DNA of 64,000 bases. It comes from an uncultured bacterium (lineage in GTDB: Bacteria > Verrucomicrobiota > Lentisphaeria > Victivallales > UBA1829). Under the pieces are notes generated by a model. That model had not been told where the DNA came from. It saw nothing but the letters and a program-made list of their open reading frames with translations, and searched no databases. Positions 15,956 to 26,600 of the stretch are shown piece by piece. Within the stretch, counting starts at the first letter, position 1, and each line of letters opens with the position of its first letter. A program made the position numbers and the translations under genes. The stretch covers positions 21,815 to 85,814 of the forward strand of contig URKJ01000019.1 of assembly GCA_900548385.1 (NCBI GenBank), given 5' to 3'.

Positions 15956-17256
15956 ACGACAGCCTCCTCCGGCGGATCAGCGGAAACGGCAGCCTCCCGC
16001 TGAATCCGGGAAAACTCCAGCCGGGAAGCCCGGTTGCCCTGCGTCTCCAACACCTCGATGCGGAACCCGTCGCATTCCACCCTGTCGCCCTTATGCGGAA
16101 GTGAACCGGAAAGTTCGCAGAACACCCCGTTCAGAGTTGCCGACTCGAACTCCCGTTCCGGCTGCCAGCCGGTATCCTCCATGACAAAGTCAACCGGCGT
16201 CAACCCTTCATACAGCCAGGTGTTTTTGTGCGACATCAGCGGCTCCGTCGGTGCGCTCTTTTCTCCGGCGACCGCACATCCCGTCAGAGCGGCGTAAATA
16301 CCCGGACGGGAAATCAGCCCGACCGTTCCGCCGTATTCATCCGTAACCAGTGCGGCGGAAATCTTTTTTGCATTCATGGTCCGCAAAGCAAGGATCACGG
16401 AAGTCTGTTCCGGAATGAAGACGGCGTCCCGCACGATCCCGCTGCGACGCCACTGTTCCCGGCGTTCCGGCGGCAATGCGAAAAACTCGCGGGCGGAAAG
16501 CAGTTCCGATGCCGATTCCACTGTCTTGTTCCCGACAAGGAAATACATGTTTTTTCTTTGGAAGATCTGTTCCCTTGCCTGCTCTGCGGAAAAATCCTTA
16601 CGGATGAAGCCGAGCGAGTGAAGCGGCTGCATGATCTCCGCGACCTCGCGCACGCAGAACCCCAGCGACTCTTTCAGGAGTTCCCGTTCAGCGGCGGAAA
16701 ACGCACCGTTGCGCGCGCAGGTCTCAATGTAGGACTCAAATTCCTCATGCGTCAGCGGAACCGATTTCCGGCGGCCGAGCAGGTCAAGAATACAGTTGCA
16801 CACTTTTTCCGCGCACCAGACGACCGGAAACAGAAGCGTCCGCAGCAGACAGACCGGAGCCGCCACGATTTTCGACCACGGGTCGCAATACACATACGCC
16901 AGAGTCATCGGGGTGATCTCTCCGAACAGCAGAAGAACGAGAATACCCGTGACGGCGGAAGCAACTGTCGCCGCCACCCCTTGAAGCCCCGCATGTTTGA
17001 GCACGGTGTCGTTCAGCATGGAGATGCAGCTGTTGACGAACATATTGGAAAGGATGATCGACACCAGCGTGCGGTTGTAATTATCAAGCAGGAAGTAGAT
17101 TCGCCGTTTTGCCGGAGACGGATCGTCCCTGTACGCCATGACCTTGGCTCTGCTGAGCGAAAACAGCGCCATTTCGCAACTGGAGAAGAAACCGGATCCG
17201 CAGATCAGCACGATCAGCAGAACGATTTCCAGCGAAATCAGTAGATAACTGTCCAT
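15949..17256 (-). CDS. CNNM/CorC-family membrane protein (DUF21, CBS, CorC_HlyC), first of pair
   Basis: 435 residues. The DUF21 domain has 'LEIVLLIVLICGSGFFSSCE', a conserved 'SRAKVMAYRDD' and two further membrane segments; the CBS pair follows (about 200-335, with 'AALVTDEYGGTVGLISR'), and the C-terminal CorC_HlyC domain ends the protein (about 355-420). Members of this family take part in Mg2+/Co2+ transport; older annotations call them haemolysins. The upstream promoter is good but the ribosome site is weak. The two-gene overlap with the next gene is typical of such pairs in PVC bacteria as far as I know. Confidence 0.87.
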   Translation of the reverse strand: MDSYLLISLEIVLLIVLICGSGFFSSCEMALFSLSRAKVMAYRDDPSPAKRRIYFLLDNYNRTLVSIILSNMFVNSCISMLNDTVLKHAGLQGVAATVASAVTGILVLLLFGEITPMTLAYVYCDPWSKIVAAPVCLLRTLLFPVVWCAEKVCNCILDLLGRRKSVPLTHEEFESYIETCARNGAFSAAERELLKESLGFCVREVAEIMQPLHSLGFIRKDFSAEQAREQIFQRKNMYFLVGNKTVESASELLSAREFFALPPERREQWRRSGIVRDAVFIPEQTSVILALRTMNAKKISAALVTDEYGGTVGLISRPGIYAALTGCAVAGEKSAPTEPLMSHKNTWLYEGLTPVDFVMEDTGWQPEREFESATLNGVFCELSGSLPHKGDRVECDGFRIEVLETQGNRASRLEFSRIQREAAVSADPPEEAVVC

Positions 17257-17306
17257 AAAATGCCGGTTTCCGGCGGAACTCCCTGAATTAATTCATAAAA
17301 TTCCGT

Positions 17307-17335
17307 AATATATAGGAGTTTCCGCGGATTTGCAA
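17307..17335 (-). promoter_or_regulatory. Sigma70-type promoter for the CNNM pair
   Basis: On the minus strand TTGCAA (17330-17335), 17 bases, TATATT (17307-17312), about 50 bases before the start codon. Confidence 0.6.
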
Positions 17336-17356
17336 ATACAATCACGGAAATTATGC

Positions 17357-17388
17357 AAAAAGACACGGAGCTTCCGCGCTCCGTGTCT
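17357..17388 (-). terminator. Rho-independent terminator of the polysaccharide-lyase operon
   Basis: Perfect 11-base stem AGACACGGAGC / GCTCCGTGTCT with a 6-base loop; on the minus strand it runs into a T tract. It lies 17 bases after the lyase stop. Confidence 0.85.
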
Positions 17389-17404
17389 TCAGGTCTGTAT
17401 CAGC

Positions 17405-19717
17405 TCATTGCGGAAAAAGTTTCCGCTTTCCTTGCTCCGCACGCAGGGAAAAATCCCGTTTTGAAACGGTGATCCGTATCTCCTTTTCCGCGGACGGGAC
17501 CAGGATCACATAAGCCTCCGGTGTTTCCTGCAGCTTCGCTGCCTGCCGGACAAACTCCTCCCCACTGCTCCGGTACGGGCGGATCAATGTAATGAAAAGT
17601 CCGTTTTCCGACGGTTCCGGGGTGTCGGCGGTCAAATGGTGCTGGACGAGTTTCAGATACGGCATCGGCGGCGGATCGAACTTGTCGGTCTGGGCAAGCC
17701 GCAGTCCGGCGGGATACAGAAACTCCACACGGCAATTCGCCCTGCCGTTGTGAACGCGGATATCGCCCTGACCGCGGATCTCCATCCTGTTCAGCGCATG
17801 GAGGTGCCAGTTGAAAATGGAGGGCTTCTTCGCATTCAGGGAATCCACGATCAGAATCACCGACGGTTTCAGGAACAGGATCTGACGGCGGAACGAACGG
17901 AGACGCCCCTCATAAGAACCGGCGGCTTCCCCGGAAACATAATCCGCATCTCTTCCCGTATAAAAACCGGTGATCGCCCCCTTTGCCGAACGGGACATCT
18001 TTTTCTGTCCGATGCCGTCAACGGTGATGTTATTCTCCGATTTCGTCTCCCACATCCAGTTTTTATGAAAATCGCTTGCATAGTTGTCACGCTGTCCGGA
18101 GCGGATCAGCAGCCGTTCCCCGCACATGTTCAGCAGAAAACTGTTGTTGGCGTCATAGCCGTGGCTGGTCGTTCCGCCGGACGGGGAGGATTTGAACTGG
18201 ATTTGCGTATTCTCCGCCGCATCGGTCAGGCTGGTGTTGAAAATGGCGAGCCCGTTGCCGCGGAACAGACGCGATGCCGGAAGATCCGCCGGAACCTTCC
18301 CGGCGACTTCCGGGCGCGACGCCCGCAGAAATTCGATATAACAAACCTCTTTTGCCGCGGGTCCGATCCGGTCGGCATACCACTGCCAGTACGGATTTCC
18401 GGAAAGCGACGCCAGGCTCTTCATCGTCAAAGCGTGCTGTTTCCGTTCCAGATGCGCAAGATCGCCGAAGCCTCCGCCACGGGTAAACGGCGGCATCTGA
18501 TACAGCCCGTAATCCCCGGTTCTGCTGAAAAACGGTTTGTCGGCAATGCTGATCCCAAACGTGTTGTGCAGAATATCCGCCCACCAGAAAAAGCGGTCCA
18601 GATATTCCCGCCAGTACCAGATCCCCTCGTGCCAGCCGCCGTCGTCATCCCCCCAGACCGGATAAACGCAGTAATAGACATTCATTGCGCCGTCGATCCA
18701 GTCGGCGGCTTCGGGAATCTCCCCGTAAAAGACCACCCCTGCCTCGCCGAGGAAATGCCACTGACGGTTCTTGTGGCTGTTGTACGGCTGATAAAAATGA
18801 CGCGGATACAGCATGTCAAACGCCTCTTTTCCACGAATCCGGATCACGGAACGGCAACGTTCGCGCTCCGGTTCCGAAAGCAGATCATGGACAAAACTGT
18901 AAGTCCGGGAAAAGCGGGAAAGATACGGCATCCCCGCTTCGTCGTTGTAACGCATGGCGGTGGAACCTTCCGGATCCCACTTTGCGCATTCGAGCAGAAT
19001 TTTTTTCGCAGCTTCGCCATACCGTCTGTCTCCGGTGATGCGCCATGCGTAACCGAGTTCCGCCGCACCGCCGAGCGTTTTCAGAATGTGCATACGGTTG
19101 CCCCACCACATCTTCCGCCACTCTTTCGACGGACGTTTCACATGATCCGGATATTTCGGCGGCTCGGAGGTGTCCGGCGGATTTTTCAACAGTTTTTCAC
19201 AGGTCGCGATCATGCGGTCATACTCGGCTTTCAGAGTGCTCTTCGCAAGCAGGCGGAAACCGGGAAGCTGTTCCGGCCGGATGAAAATGCGCGGATGTTC
19301 CGCCGGAATCCGGGAAAGCAGTTCCGCGGGTTCCGGTTTCGGATTGCGGGAAGAATCCGCGGCAATCTCAAATTTGCGCACCTTGCTCCACGCTGACGTT
19401 CTGCCGTCTTCCGACGTGTAACGAACCCGCCAGTACCAGACACCCGGTTCCATGACCGCTGACGGACAATACACATTCCAACGGAGTCCGGAAACCGTAC
19501 GGGCATTGCGGAAGTCGGCGGAACGCGCATACTGCAATTCATAGGACGATGCCTTATACTGATCTTTCCAGACGAACGGTGCGGGCGTCGTGCGGCACAC
19601 TTCCCGCTCCGCCGGACGGAATCCCCACTCATGATCTTTCTGCGGCGGCTCCTGAAACTTCAATCCGGCGGACACCAGAAACGGGCACAGGACAAACAGT
19701 AACAACGTATCTTTCAT
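17405..19717 (-). CDS. Secreted heparinase II/III-like polysaccharide lyase (DUF4962 type)
   Basis: 770 residues with a signal peptide (MKDTLLLFVLCPFLVSAG). An Ig/FnIII-like module with 'YELQYARSADF' (about 45-125) precedes an alpha-toroid ('AEHPRIFIRPEQLPGFR', 'NSHKNRQWHFLGEAGVVFYG', 'GGWHEGIWYWREYLDRFFWW') and a C-terminal beta-sandwich of the heparinase II/III type ('GGTTSHGYDANNSFLLNMCG'). The Tyr and His in those motifs fit the catalytic pattern of the fold. Such enzymes cleave uronic-acid polysaccharides by beta-elimination; the substrate is not known here. The ATG at 19717 has GAGGG at 9 bases; an upstream TTG is less likely. It is the last gene of the regulator-pseudopilin-lyase operon. 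Confidence 0.85.
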   Translation of the reverse strand: MKDTLLLFVLCPFLVSAGLKFQEPPQKDHEWGFRPAEREVCRTTPAPFVWKDQYKASSYELQYARSADFRNARTVSGLRWNVYCPSAVMEPGVWYWRVRYTSEDGRTSAWSKVRKFEIAADSSRNPKPEPAELLSRIPAEHPRIFIRPEQLPGFRLLAKSTLKAEYDRMIATCEKLLKNPPDTSEPPKYPDHVKRPSKEWRKMWWGNRMHILKTLGGAAELGYAWRITGDRRYGEAAKKILLECAKWDPEGSTAMRYNDEAGMPYLSRFSRTYSFVHDLLSEPERERCRSVIRIRGKEAFDMLYPRHFYQPYNSHKNRQWHFLGEAGVVFYGEIPEAADWIDGAMNVYYCVYPVWGDDDGGWHEGIWYWREYLDRFFWWADILHNTFGISIADKPFFSRTGDYGLYQMPPFTRGGGFGDLAHLERKQHALTMKSLASLSGNPYWQWYADRIGPAAKEVCYIEFLRASRPEVAGKVPADLPASRLFRGNGLAIFNTSLTDAAENTQIQFKSSPSGGTTSHGYDANNSFLLNMCGERLLIRSGQRDNYASDFHKNWMWETKSENNITVDGIGQKKMSRSAKGAITGFYTGRDADYVSGEAAGSYEGRLRSFRRQILFLKPSVILIVDSLNAKKPSIFNWHLHALNRMEIRGQGDIRVHNGRANCRVEFLYPAGLRLAQTDKFDPPPMPYLKLVQHHLTADTPEPSENGLFITLIRPYRSSGEEFVRQAAKLQETPEAYVILVPSAEKEIRITVSKRDFSLRAEQGKRKLFPQ

Positions 19718-19734
19718 AACGGCAGTCCCTCTCT

Positions 19735-20484
19735 TCAATCGCTGTTGCTGGTCGACCAGAAATAACCGAGCGTGGAATTATACCAGTAGTTTTCCGGGAT
19801 AATCCGTTCTTTCATCAGCGTGACATGACCGTCGGCGAAAGCGATGTTCGCCCCCATTTTTCCCGCATGACGCCATACCCCGGCACCTTTGCGCATCTGG
19901 CTTTTTTCAATCGCTCCGGGAACGGCGGTGTATTCGAAACGGTCGAGATCGAAAATCGCCGCGCGGGCGGAAGGGCGCTTGATCCTGGTAATCTTCATGA
20001 TCCGCCCGCCATCCGTCACTGTTGCGAAACCGCTGCGCTGTCCGTTCCCCCCATTGATCCCGTAATGACGGGACGCCTCTCTCGTATTGAATGGCGCACT
20101 GGAGGGGCAACGGAACGGCGGAACCGGAATCCGGAGAGCCTCTTCGCCGGACCCGGACACTTTTTCCAGATACACATTATCCCCGAAACTTTTTCCCGGA
20201 ATGAACGAAGCCGCAAGCACATCCTGCCACTTCCCGCCATGTTCATTTATCGGAGTCGGTGTATTTTTGCTGATCGCGGGAACGCAATCGTCGTTCTGGG
20301 AAATGTACATGGTCATCATCGTTCCCACCTGTTTCAGATTGGAGGAACAGCTGATGTCCTTCGCCTTTTCCCGCGCGCTGTTCAAAGCGGGCAGAAGCAG
20401 ACCGGCAAGGATGGCGATCACAGCAATCACCACGAGGAGCTCTATGAGGGTGAAGCTGTCTTTTCTTGTTTTTACTTTTTTCAT
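19735..20484 (-). CDS. Pseudopilin with prepilin leader and H...DGH C-terminal motif
   Basis: 249 residues. A 10-residue basic leader (MKKVKTRKDS) precedes 'FTLIELLVVIAVIAILAG'. The shared motifs are present: 'ISCSSNLKQVG', 'PFRCPSSAPF' and 'RHAGKMGANIAFADGHVTL'. The residue before Phe is Ser, not Gly. AAGGA lies 7 bases before the ATG. It sits between the regulator gene (19 bases upstream) and the lyase gene (17 bases downstream), one clear transcript. By family it should form part of a pseudopilus or assist secretion; pairing with this lyase is inferred from position. Confidence 0.9.
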   Translation of the reverse strand: MKKVKTRKDSFTLIELLVVIAVIAILAGLLLPALNSAREKAKDISCSSNLKQVGTMMTMYISQNDDCVPAISKNTPTPINEHGGKWQDVLAASFIPGKSFGDNVYLEKVSGSGEEALRIPVPPFRCPSSAPFNTREASRHYGINGGNGQRSGFATVTDGGRIMKITRIKRPSARAAIFDLDRFEYTAVPGAIEKSQMRKGAGVWRHAGKMGANIAFADGHVTLMKERIIPENYWYNSTLGYFWSTSNSD

Positions 20485-20503
20485 GATGTTTCCTTTTGTT
20501 TAT

Positions 20504-21589
20504 TTATTTTACAGTATACTCTGACTGTTCTTCAGCCGACGGCGGCGCACAGGTCCCAGCCTCTACAAATTCATAGTTCCGGGCATACGGTTTTTCCGCC
20601 GCTTCCCCCCGGATTTTGCGGAGCAGATACTCCGCCCCCTGTGTGGAAAAATCCGTCACATTGATACGGAACCGGGTGTACTCACAACCGGAGCTCTGCG
20701 TACAGGCCATGTTCTCATCCATCACAAGCACGGAAAGCTCGCGGGGAATCGCAAGCGCACTTTCCCGGAGAGCCTTTGTAATCAGCGGCTGATCGGAACA
20801 GTTGCCGATAATAACCGCTCCCGGACGCTCCGGCGATGCAAAATAACCGCTCAGGACCTCTTCCGTCAAGCCTGAAGTAATGATCCACGACGGATTAACC
20901 GGAATCCGCAGTTCCCACATGCTTTTCAGAAAACATTCCCGGCGGAACCGGTTCGGGACAATATCATCCCGTGATGTCAGAAACCCGATCGCCCTATGTC
21001 CGAGCCCGGCAAGATAAGCCACCGCGTCATGAATCAGCTCTTCGTTGGAATACCCGAACGAAAATTCGGAAAGCTCGCTCTGAACCGCGCTCAGCAGAAA
21101 CAGCGGAATGCCTTTCTCATTGATCCTCCGGATCGTTTCGAGGGAATACTTCCCCTGATTGTAAACGAGCAGACCGTCAAGCCGATACTCCGCAACTGCG
21201 GACTCTAACTGATCGACCGTGCGGAACAGCGGCAGCAGATCACAGTTGTTCCGGTAGCAGAAATTCCACAGCTCCCCGAAAATCCGCCTGTTGTAGGAAT
21301 ACGGCTGCTCGGTGATGTAGGCGATCCGCGGACGCTGAAGCGGCTCAGGATTCGCAATATAAGTCCCCGAACCGCGCCGCCGCACGGCGTAACCTTTCCG
21401 CTCCAGATCATTCATAACTGCAACGGTCGTTGCCACGGAAAGGCCGAGCTGTTTTGCAAACGCCCGTTCACCGGGCAGACGCTCCCCCGGCTTCCACACT
21501 CCGTCGCGGATCTGTCCGATCAGCTGATCGGCGATCCGGCGGTATTTCGGTCCGTCTCCGGATTCCATTTGCAATAATACCCGTTTCAT
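20504..21589 (-). CDS. GntR-headed, LacI-type sugar-responsive transcriptional regulator
   Basis: 361 residues. The N-terminal GntR winged helix ('YRRIADQLIGQIRDGVWKPG', 'LPGERAFAKQLGLSVATT', 'RRRGSGTYI', residues about 15-80) joins a periplasmic-binding-like effector domain of the LacI/GalR type ('RIAYITEQPYSYNRRIFGEL', 'DGLLVYNQG', 'GHRAIGFLTSRDD', 'PRELSVLVMDEN'). This is the AraR-like architecture. The ATG at 21589 has AGGAG 5 bases upstream; the adjacent TTG is too close. It is the first gene of the lyase operon and has a palindrome upstream of its perfect promoter, so autoregulation is likely. The inducer is presumably a product of the lyase. Confidence 0.9.
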   Translation of the reverse strand: MKRVLLQMESGDGPKYRRIADQLIGQIRDGVWKPGERLPGERAFAKQLGLSVATTVAVMNDLERKGYAVRRRGSGTYIANPEPLQRPRIAYITEQPYSYNRRIFGELWNFCYRNNCDLLPLFRTVDQLESAVAEYRLDGLLVYNQGKYSLETIRRINEKGIPLFLLSAVQSELSEFSFGYSNEELIHDAVAYLAGLGHRAIGFLTSRDDIVPNRFRRECFLKSMWELRIPVNPSWIITSGLTEEVLSGYFASPERPGAVIIGNCSDQPLITKALRESALAIPRELSVLVMDENMACTQSSGCEYTRFRINVTDFSTQGAEYLLRKIRGEAAEKPYARNYEFVEAGTCAPPSAEEQSEYTVK

Positions 21590-21612
21590 CAATACTCCTT
21601 CCGCTCTTTTTA

Positions 21613-21641
21613 ATTATACTACAAAACAGGAAAAATGTCAA
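21613..21641 (-). promoter_or_regulatory. Full-consensus sigma70 promoter of the regulator-pseudopilin-lyase operon
   Basis: On the minus strand TTGACA (21636-21641), exactly 17 bases, TATAAT (21613-21618), no mismatch to consensus. The start site would be near 21606, 17 bases before the ATG. Confidence 0.85.
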
Positions 21642-21650
21642 TAGCATGGA

Positions 21651-21690
21651 TGTAATTTTGTTTAAAAATAATTACACCGATGTAATTATT
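21651..21690. promoter_or_regulatory. Operator: perfect palindrome plus a phased half-site
   Basis: AATAATTACA (21667-21676), spacer CCGA, TGTAATTATT (21681-21690) is a perfect 10-base-arm palindrome. The half-site TGTAATT recurs at 21651-21657, exactly 30 bases (about three helical turns) away and 9 bases upstream of the -35. GntR-family proteins bind such sites, so the adjacent regulator is the likely ligand. Confidence 0.6.
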
Positions 21691-21726
21691 TCAGTCATAA
21701 TCCCTGCCCGTTCTGTCGGAGCGGAT

Positions 21727-23622
21727 TCACAGAGTCGGACGGAACACAGCGGAACCGCGGGAGAAATCAAGGCTCTCCAGGTACAGAAAAATAAAATCTC
21801 CGGCTTTCGGCGGCCGCTTCGTGCGGGAACGGAGAAAACGTGCGGGGACGAATCCGCGCAAGCCGTATTCCGGAATATCGCAGATCATTCCCTGCGACGA
21901 AATCTTGATGATCACTCCCTCGTACAGACGCAGAGATTCAAGCGCATTCTGCTGTTTCAGATAGTGCAGCTTCAAACGGTCATTTGCCGCAAACCAGGCT
22001 TCATCGTTGCGCTCTTCCCGTTTTGAACATTCAAGCGCGATTGTCGCCAGCATCTTTTTGGAACGCAGACGCGTATTCTCCGCCGCCGCATGAAGCTGCT
22101 GGTGGAGGACAAGATCCGAATACCGGCGGATCGGACTCGTAAAATGCGAATAGCGGCTCTTGCCGAGCCCGTAATGCAGCCCCGGTTCCGCGGAATAGGA
22201 AGCCCGCGCCATCGCACGCAGGAAATTGGTCGTAATCACATATTTCCGGTGATCATCCGGCAGGGAATCCAGAAACTCATTGCAGATTTTCCGGTTGGAA
22301 AGATCGCCCGGCATCCGCTTGAGGATCGTCGAAACGAACAGTGAAAACTCCTCCAGTTTTTCCGCTTCGGGTTCGGGATGAATGCGGTAAAGTCCGGCAA
22401 AAGTCCCTGTCGACACCTCTTCGGCGACCGCGCTGTTGGCGGCAAGCATGCACTCCTCCACCAGTTCATCCGATTCCCGCTGTTCCCGGCGCTCGATTCC
22501 GAGTATCTCGTGCGTATCCTCGCTGCACAGAACCCGGATCTCCGTGGTGTCGAACGATAAAAATTCCTCGCGGCGTTTCCGGCGCGCGCGCATCTTGCGA
22601 ACGGCTTTGACCAGCATCCCGATCGCTTCCGTCAGCTCCGGGCTCCACCGTGCGGGCGTTTTTCCCTCAATCGCCTCCTGCACCTCATCGTAATTCAGAC
22701 GGTGATCAACGCGGATTGTTGAAAACACCCGGCGGGATGAAACGATCGCGCCATCCCGTTTCCGCACCCGCAGAATCACGCTGTGCGCCAGCGAACCGGC
22801 GTCCTGACGCAAGCTGATCCGGGACGTCAGCGGACGCGGCAGCATCGGACGGAACATACCGGGAATGTAGGAAGAAAACGCCCGTTTGCGCGCCTCCTTA
22901 TCCAGCTTGGTCCCCGGACGGATATATGCGGCGACATCCGCGATATGCACACCGATCCGCCACTCTTTCCCGTCATCGTCAATGGAAATCGCATCGTCGA
23001 AATCCTTGGCGTCCTTGGGGTCGATTGTCACGGTAAACAGTGAAGTCAGGTCTTCCCGCTCCACGCCGGAAGAGGGTTCCAGTCCGGCGGCAGCGGCTTC
23101 CAACTCCGGCGAATAGGGGCCGGGCATATCGAATTCCCTGGCGACAGCCAGCAGATCGCCGTAAACGGTGCCCGCCTTCTCCAGCGGCTCTTCAACGGAA
23201 CCGCGCAGGGATTCGGTGAACTTGGAACCGCTGTCCAGCAGACGCAGATTGACCCAGTCGCCTTTTTTCGCCCCCTTGAGCGAGCCGCTGATCTTGATCT
23301 CCTGCGAGATGTTGCGGTTCAGGGGACGGGCGGTGCGCGTTCCGGTCAACTCGCAGACCATGAACTCGCGTCCGCGGTTCAGAATCCGGGAAATCCTGCC
23401 GACCGGGCCGCGTTCGTCGCGTTCAAACGTGATTTCAACTTCCACCGTGTCGCCGTCAAGCGCACCGTTGATGGCGGACGGCGGAATAAAAACCTCCGTC
23501 CCGTCCGCGGAATTCACAAAGCCGAACCCGGCGGCGGCAGTGGAAAGCGTTCCGTTTACGGTTTTGAACACCCGGTTCAGCCGTTTCTCCTTTTTTTCCA
23601 GACGACGCGATCTTTTTCCCAT
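21727..23622 (-). CDS. rnr: Ribonuclease R (RNase II/VacB family)
   Basis: 631 residues. A cold-shock domain ('GFGFVNSADGTEVFIPP', about 30-90) precedes the RNB catalytic domain with its metal-binding Asp cluster in 'TIDPKDAKDFDDAISI' and 'HFTSPIRRYSDLVLHQQL'; an S1 domain ends the protein ('YEGVIIKISSQGMICDIPEY'). It degrades structured RNA 3' to 5'. It is shorter than E. coli RNase R (about 813) because it lacks the N-terminal helix-turn-helix and the long basic C-terminus. I choose ATG 23622 with GGGAG at 9 bases over an in-frame ATG at 23676. It is the last gene of the permease-addB-addA run. Confidence 0.94.
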   Translation of the reverse strand: MGKRSRRLEKKEKRLNRVFKTVNGTLSTAAAGFGFVNSADGTEVFIPPSAINGALDGDTVEVEITFERDERGPVGRISRILNRGREFMVCELTGTRTARPLNRNISQEIKISGSLKGAKKGDWVNLRLLDSGSKFTESLRGSVEEPLEKAGTVYGDLLAVAREFDMPGPYSPELEAAAAGLEPSSGVEREDLTSLFTVTIDPKDAKDFDDAISIDDDGKEWRIGVHIADVAAYIRPGTKLDKEARKRAFSSYIPGMFRPMLPRPLTSRISLRQDAGSLAHSVILRVRKRDGAIVSSRRVFSTIRVDHRLNYDEVQEAIEGKTPARWSPELTEAIGMLVKAVRKMRARRKRREEFLSFDTTEIRVLCSEDTHEILGIERREQRESDELVEECMLAANSAVAEEVSTGTFAGLYRIHPEPEAEKLEEFSLFVSTILKRMPGDLSNRKICNEFLDSLPDDHRKYVITTNFLRAMARASYSAEPGLHYGLGKSRYSHFTSPIRRYSDLVLHQQLHAAAENTRLRSKKMLATIALECSKREERNDEAWFAANDRLKLHYLKQQNALESLRLYEGVIIKISSQGMICDIPEYGLRGFVPARFLRSRTKRPPKAGDFIFLYLESLDFSRGSAVFRPTL

Positions 23623-23677
23623 ATTCACTTCTCCCGTACTTTCCGGAAATATCCTACCGCTCCGCGCGTTTTTCAAA

Positions 23678-26600
23678 TCAGTTTGACGATAAAATCAGAG
23701 TTTTTCCGCTTCTCAGCAGAAAAATCACCTGTTCCACGGGCACCTGAAACAGCTCCCGCAGAACGGAGGCATACCGTTCCAGCTGGGCGGAATACGTCGT
23801 GCGGTAATACTCCGGATCCTCCGGGCGGTCGCTCTTGTAATCCACAAGCTGAACCCGGAGCGGCATACCGCGTTCATCACGGAGAATCACCACACGGTCG
23901 AACACGCAGGAGATCAGTTCCCCGTTCAGACGAATCGAAAACCGGCGCTCCCGCCAAAGCTCCGTCTGAACGCCGGATGGACGGTTCAGCAAAGCGGCGG
24001 CGTCCGCAGTCGAAATCGCGTTCCGGAAAACCGACGCCACGGTCTCCGCGGTCCGGGACCCGACGGTCGGCACGATCCGTTCCAGAAAGTCGGCAAGCAG
24101 AATTTCCGGCGCACATTCGTCCAGAAAGCCGATTTCCGCAAACAGTTCATGCAGAAGCGAACCGGATTCCGTTCCCCCGCCGGGAGCGGAAAACAGGGAA
24201 ACAGACTCGTCATCATGATCCGAGGGGCGCACCGCAACCGCCTGTTGCGGCGGTATGACAGGAACGGAAACAGAAGCATAATGATCCGTCATCAGTTTTG
24301 CGAACCGTTCTTCCGCACGGATCAGATACGGTGCCCGCGAATCCGCCTTGCGGCTCTTCTTCTCCGCCCAGTTCACATCGCCGGACGAATACAGCAGAGT
24401 CAACGGATGTTCCGAAGGAACGGCTGCCAGCCACGCGGCGTCTTCCTTAGCGGGCTCCTCCGCAAGCGCGGCCCGGAGCAGATCGGGGAAGCGGTATGCC
24501 GTCCCCGTTCCGCTTTCTCCCGCATCGGGAATCATCATATAAAGAGCGTGTCTGGCGCGGGTCATTGCAACATAGAGCTGACAGCATTTCTCATAGGTAT
24601 GCCCGGCGGAAAGAATCTCTTCCGCCTCTTCTATCGCGGGGAAATACGGCAGAAACGCTTTTTTCGGCGGGTGCGTGACCCATTCCGGACGGAATTCCGC
24701 GTCTTTCCGGACAATCAGATTCCGGGGCCGCCCGGCGTCGATTCCCGTATTCGTATAAAGTTCGGGAAGAATGACAAGATCAAAATCCAGTCCCTTGGAC
24801 TTGTGGATCGTCATAAACTGAACGGTCCGGCGGACCGAGGTGCTTTTCACCTCCATGCAGTCGAGATAATGCAGGAACTCCGCAATATCCCGCCGTCCCG
24901 AAGAATCGAATCCGACGGCGGCGTCCACCGCCAACGCCATGCGCCTGGCGTCGAAATCCGACAGCACCGGGCGGAACGCCGCCGTGAACCGTTCCAGAAA
25001 CACCCGGAACCCGTTCGACGCAACCGAGGAGCGGATCGCGGCGGAAATACGTTCCACCCATGCATCAAATCCAATCCCGGATTCTCCGGACAGTTCCGGC
25101 AGTTCATATAGAAAGCAATCCCGCTCCGCGATCTTCACCATCGACAGGAACCCGCGCGCCATCGTGTCGCCGGGGTGCCGGACCAGAGAAAGCAGGTTCC
25201 GGCAGACCGTGAACACCATACTGGAATTGAGCAGCATCACACCCTCCACCGAAATTGCGAACGCATCGCTCTTTCCCCGTGCGGCGGCAAGATCGCGGAA
25301 CTGCTCCGCCGTCTCCCGCGCATAGTCGTTCCCGAGCGTCAGGACTCCGACCGTATAATCATGCTCCGGCGCAAACGGGTCCAGCGCTTCCAGAAGAGCG
25401 AAAACCGATTCGGCGGGAACTGTTTTCCCATCCTCGGAGGCACAGGAAATCAGAGCGGAAAATCCCGCCTGTTTCGCCGCGGACGGCGCGGAGGAGTGAT
25501 GTTCGAACCCCATCTTCTCCATTGCCCGGCGGACCTTGCCGTTCTCCACGCGCTCCGGATGTTCGAACACCCGGTTGACAGCCTCGATCACCGGAACCGA
25601 AGAACGGAACGAACGTGCAAGAGTCGTCAGCTCCAGCCGCGCCCCGTCAAAGCCGGGATCGGAGTAACGGCGATACAGCATCCCGAACAGTTCCGGGTTG
25701 CCGTCCCGCCATTGATAGATCGACTGCTTGATGTCGCCCACATAGAAGAAGGAACGAAACCGCTCCTGCTCCGGCTGGAACACTTCGTCGGCGAGATTCG
25801 CAACCGCCCGCCATTGCTCATCGGATGTATCCTGAAATTCGTCAAGCAGATAATGGTTGTAAACGGAGTCCAGTCTCTCCTCCAGCACCACACGGTCGGA
25901 AAACGGAAGCGCAAGCGCTCCGGACTCCTCCGGCGGACGAAGCAGGAAAATAATATCTTTAAATGTCAGCTTTCCATTCCGGCGGACCGAAGCGCCATAC
26001 TGCTGATCGAAACGCCGGACCAGACGGTAGCGGGCGGAATTCTGATCCGCGATCCGCCCGTACTCCACGGCAAGCAGATGCCGCATGACCCTCTGCGCGG
26101 CACGGAGATATCCGCCTTCCAGAACGATCGGCTTCCGATAATAATGGAATGACACGCTCCCGGCGTTCAGCCAGTCCGGATCGGCTTCCGCAAGTTTCTC
26201 GACCGGAGTCAGGTACGGCTTGACCGGAGCCGTGGCGTAAGCCGCCGCCTCCGCGGCGAATTTCTCCAGAACACCAAAAAATCTTGCGTACTGCGGCAGA
26301 TTTTCCGCTCCGCTCTGAAACAACGCCTGAACTTCCTGCAGCTGCGCCTCCGTCATGCGGTCTTCCGGACGGATTTCCGGTGCGAGTTCGGAAATCCGGG
26401 TCCAGTAATGCTCGTCGGGAAATTTCAGATACGCTTCGTAATAATCCCGGATGATCGCCTGCGCGGGTGCAAAAATCGAATACGGCTCCATGTTCATCCC
26501 CGCCTGCTTGACGAGCTCCAGCAGAACGCGCCGTTCTTCATCTCCGGAATCGCGGATCAGCGTCAGGAGCGTACGGATCCGCTGTTCGTCATCCTGTTCG

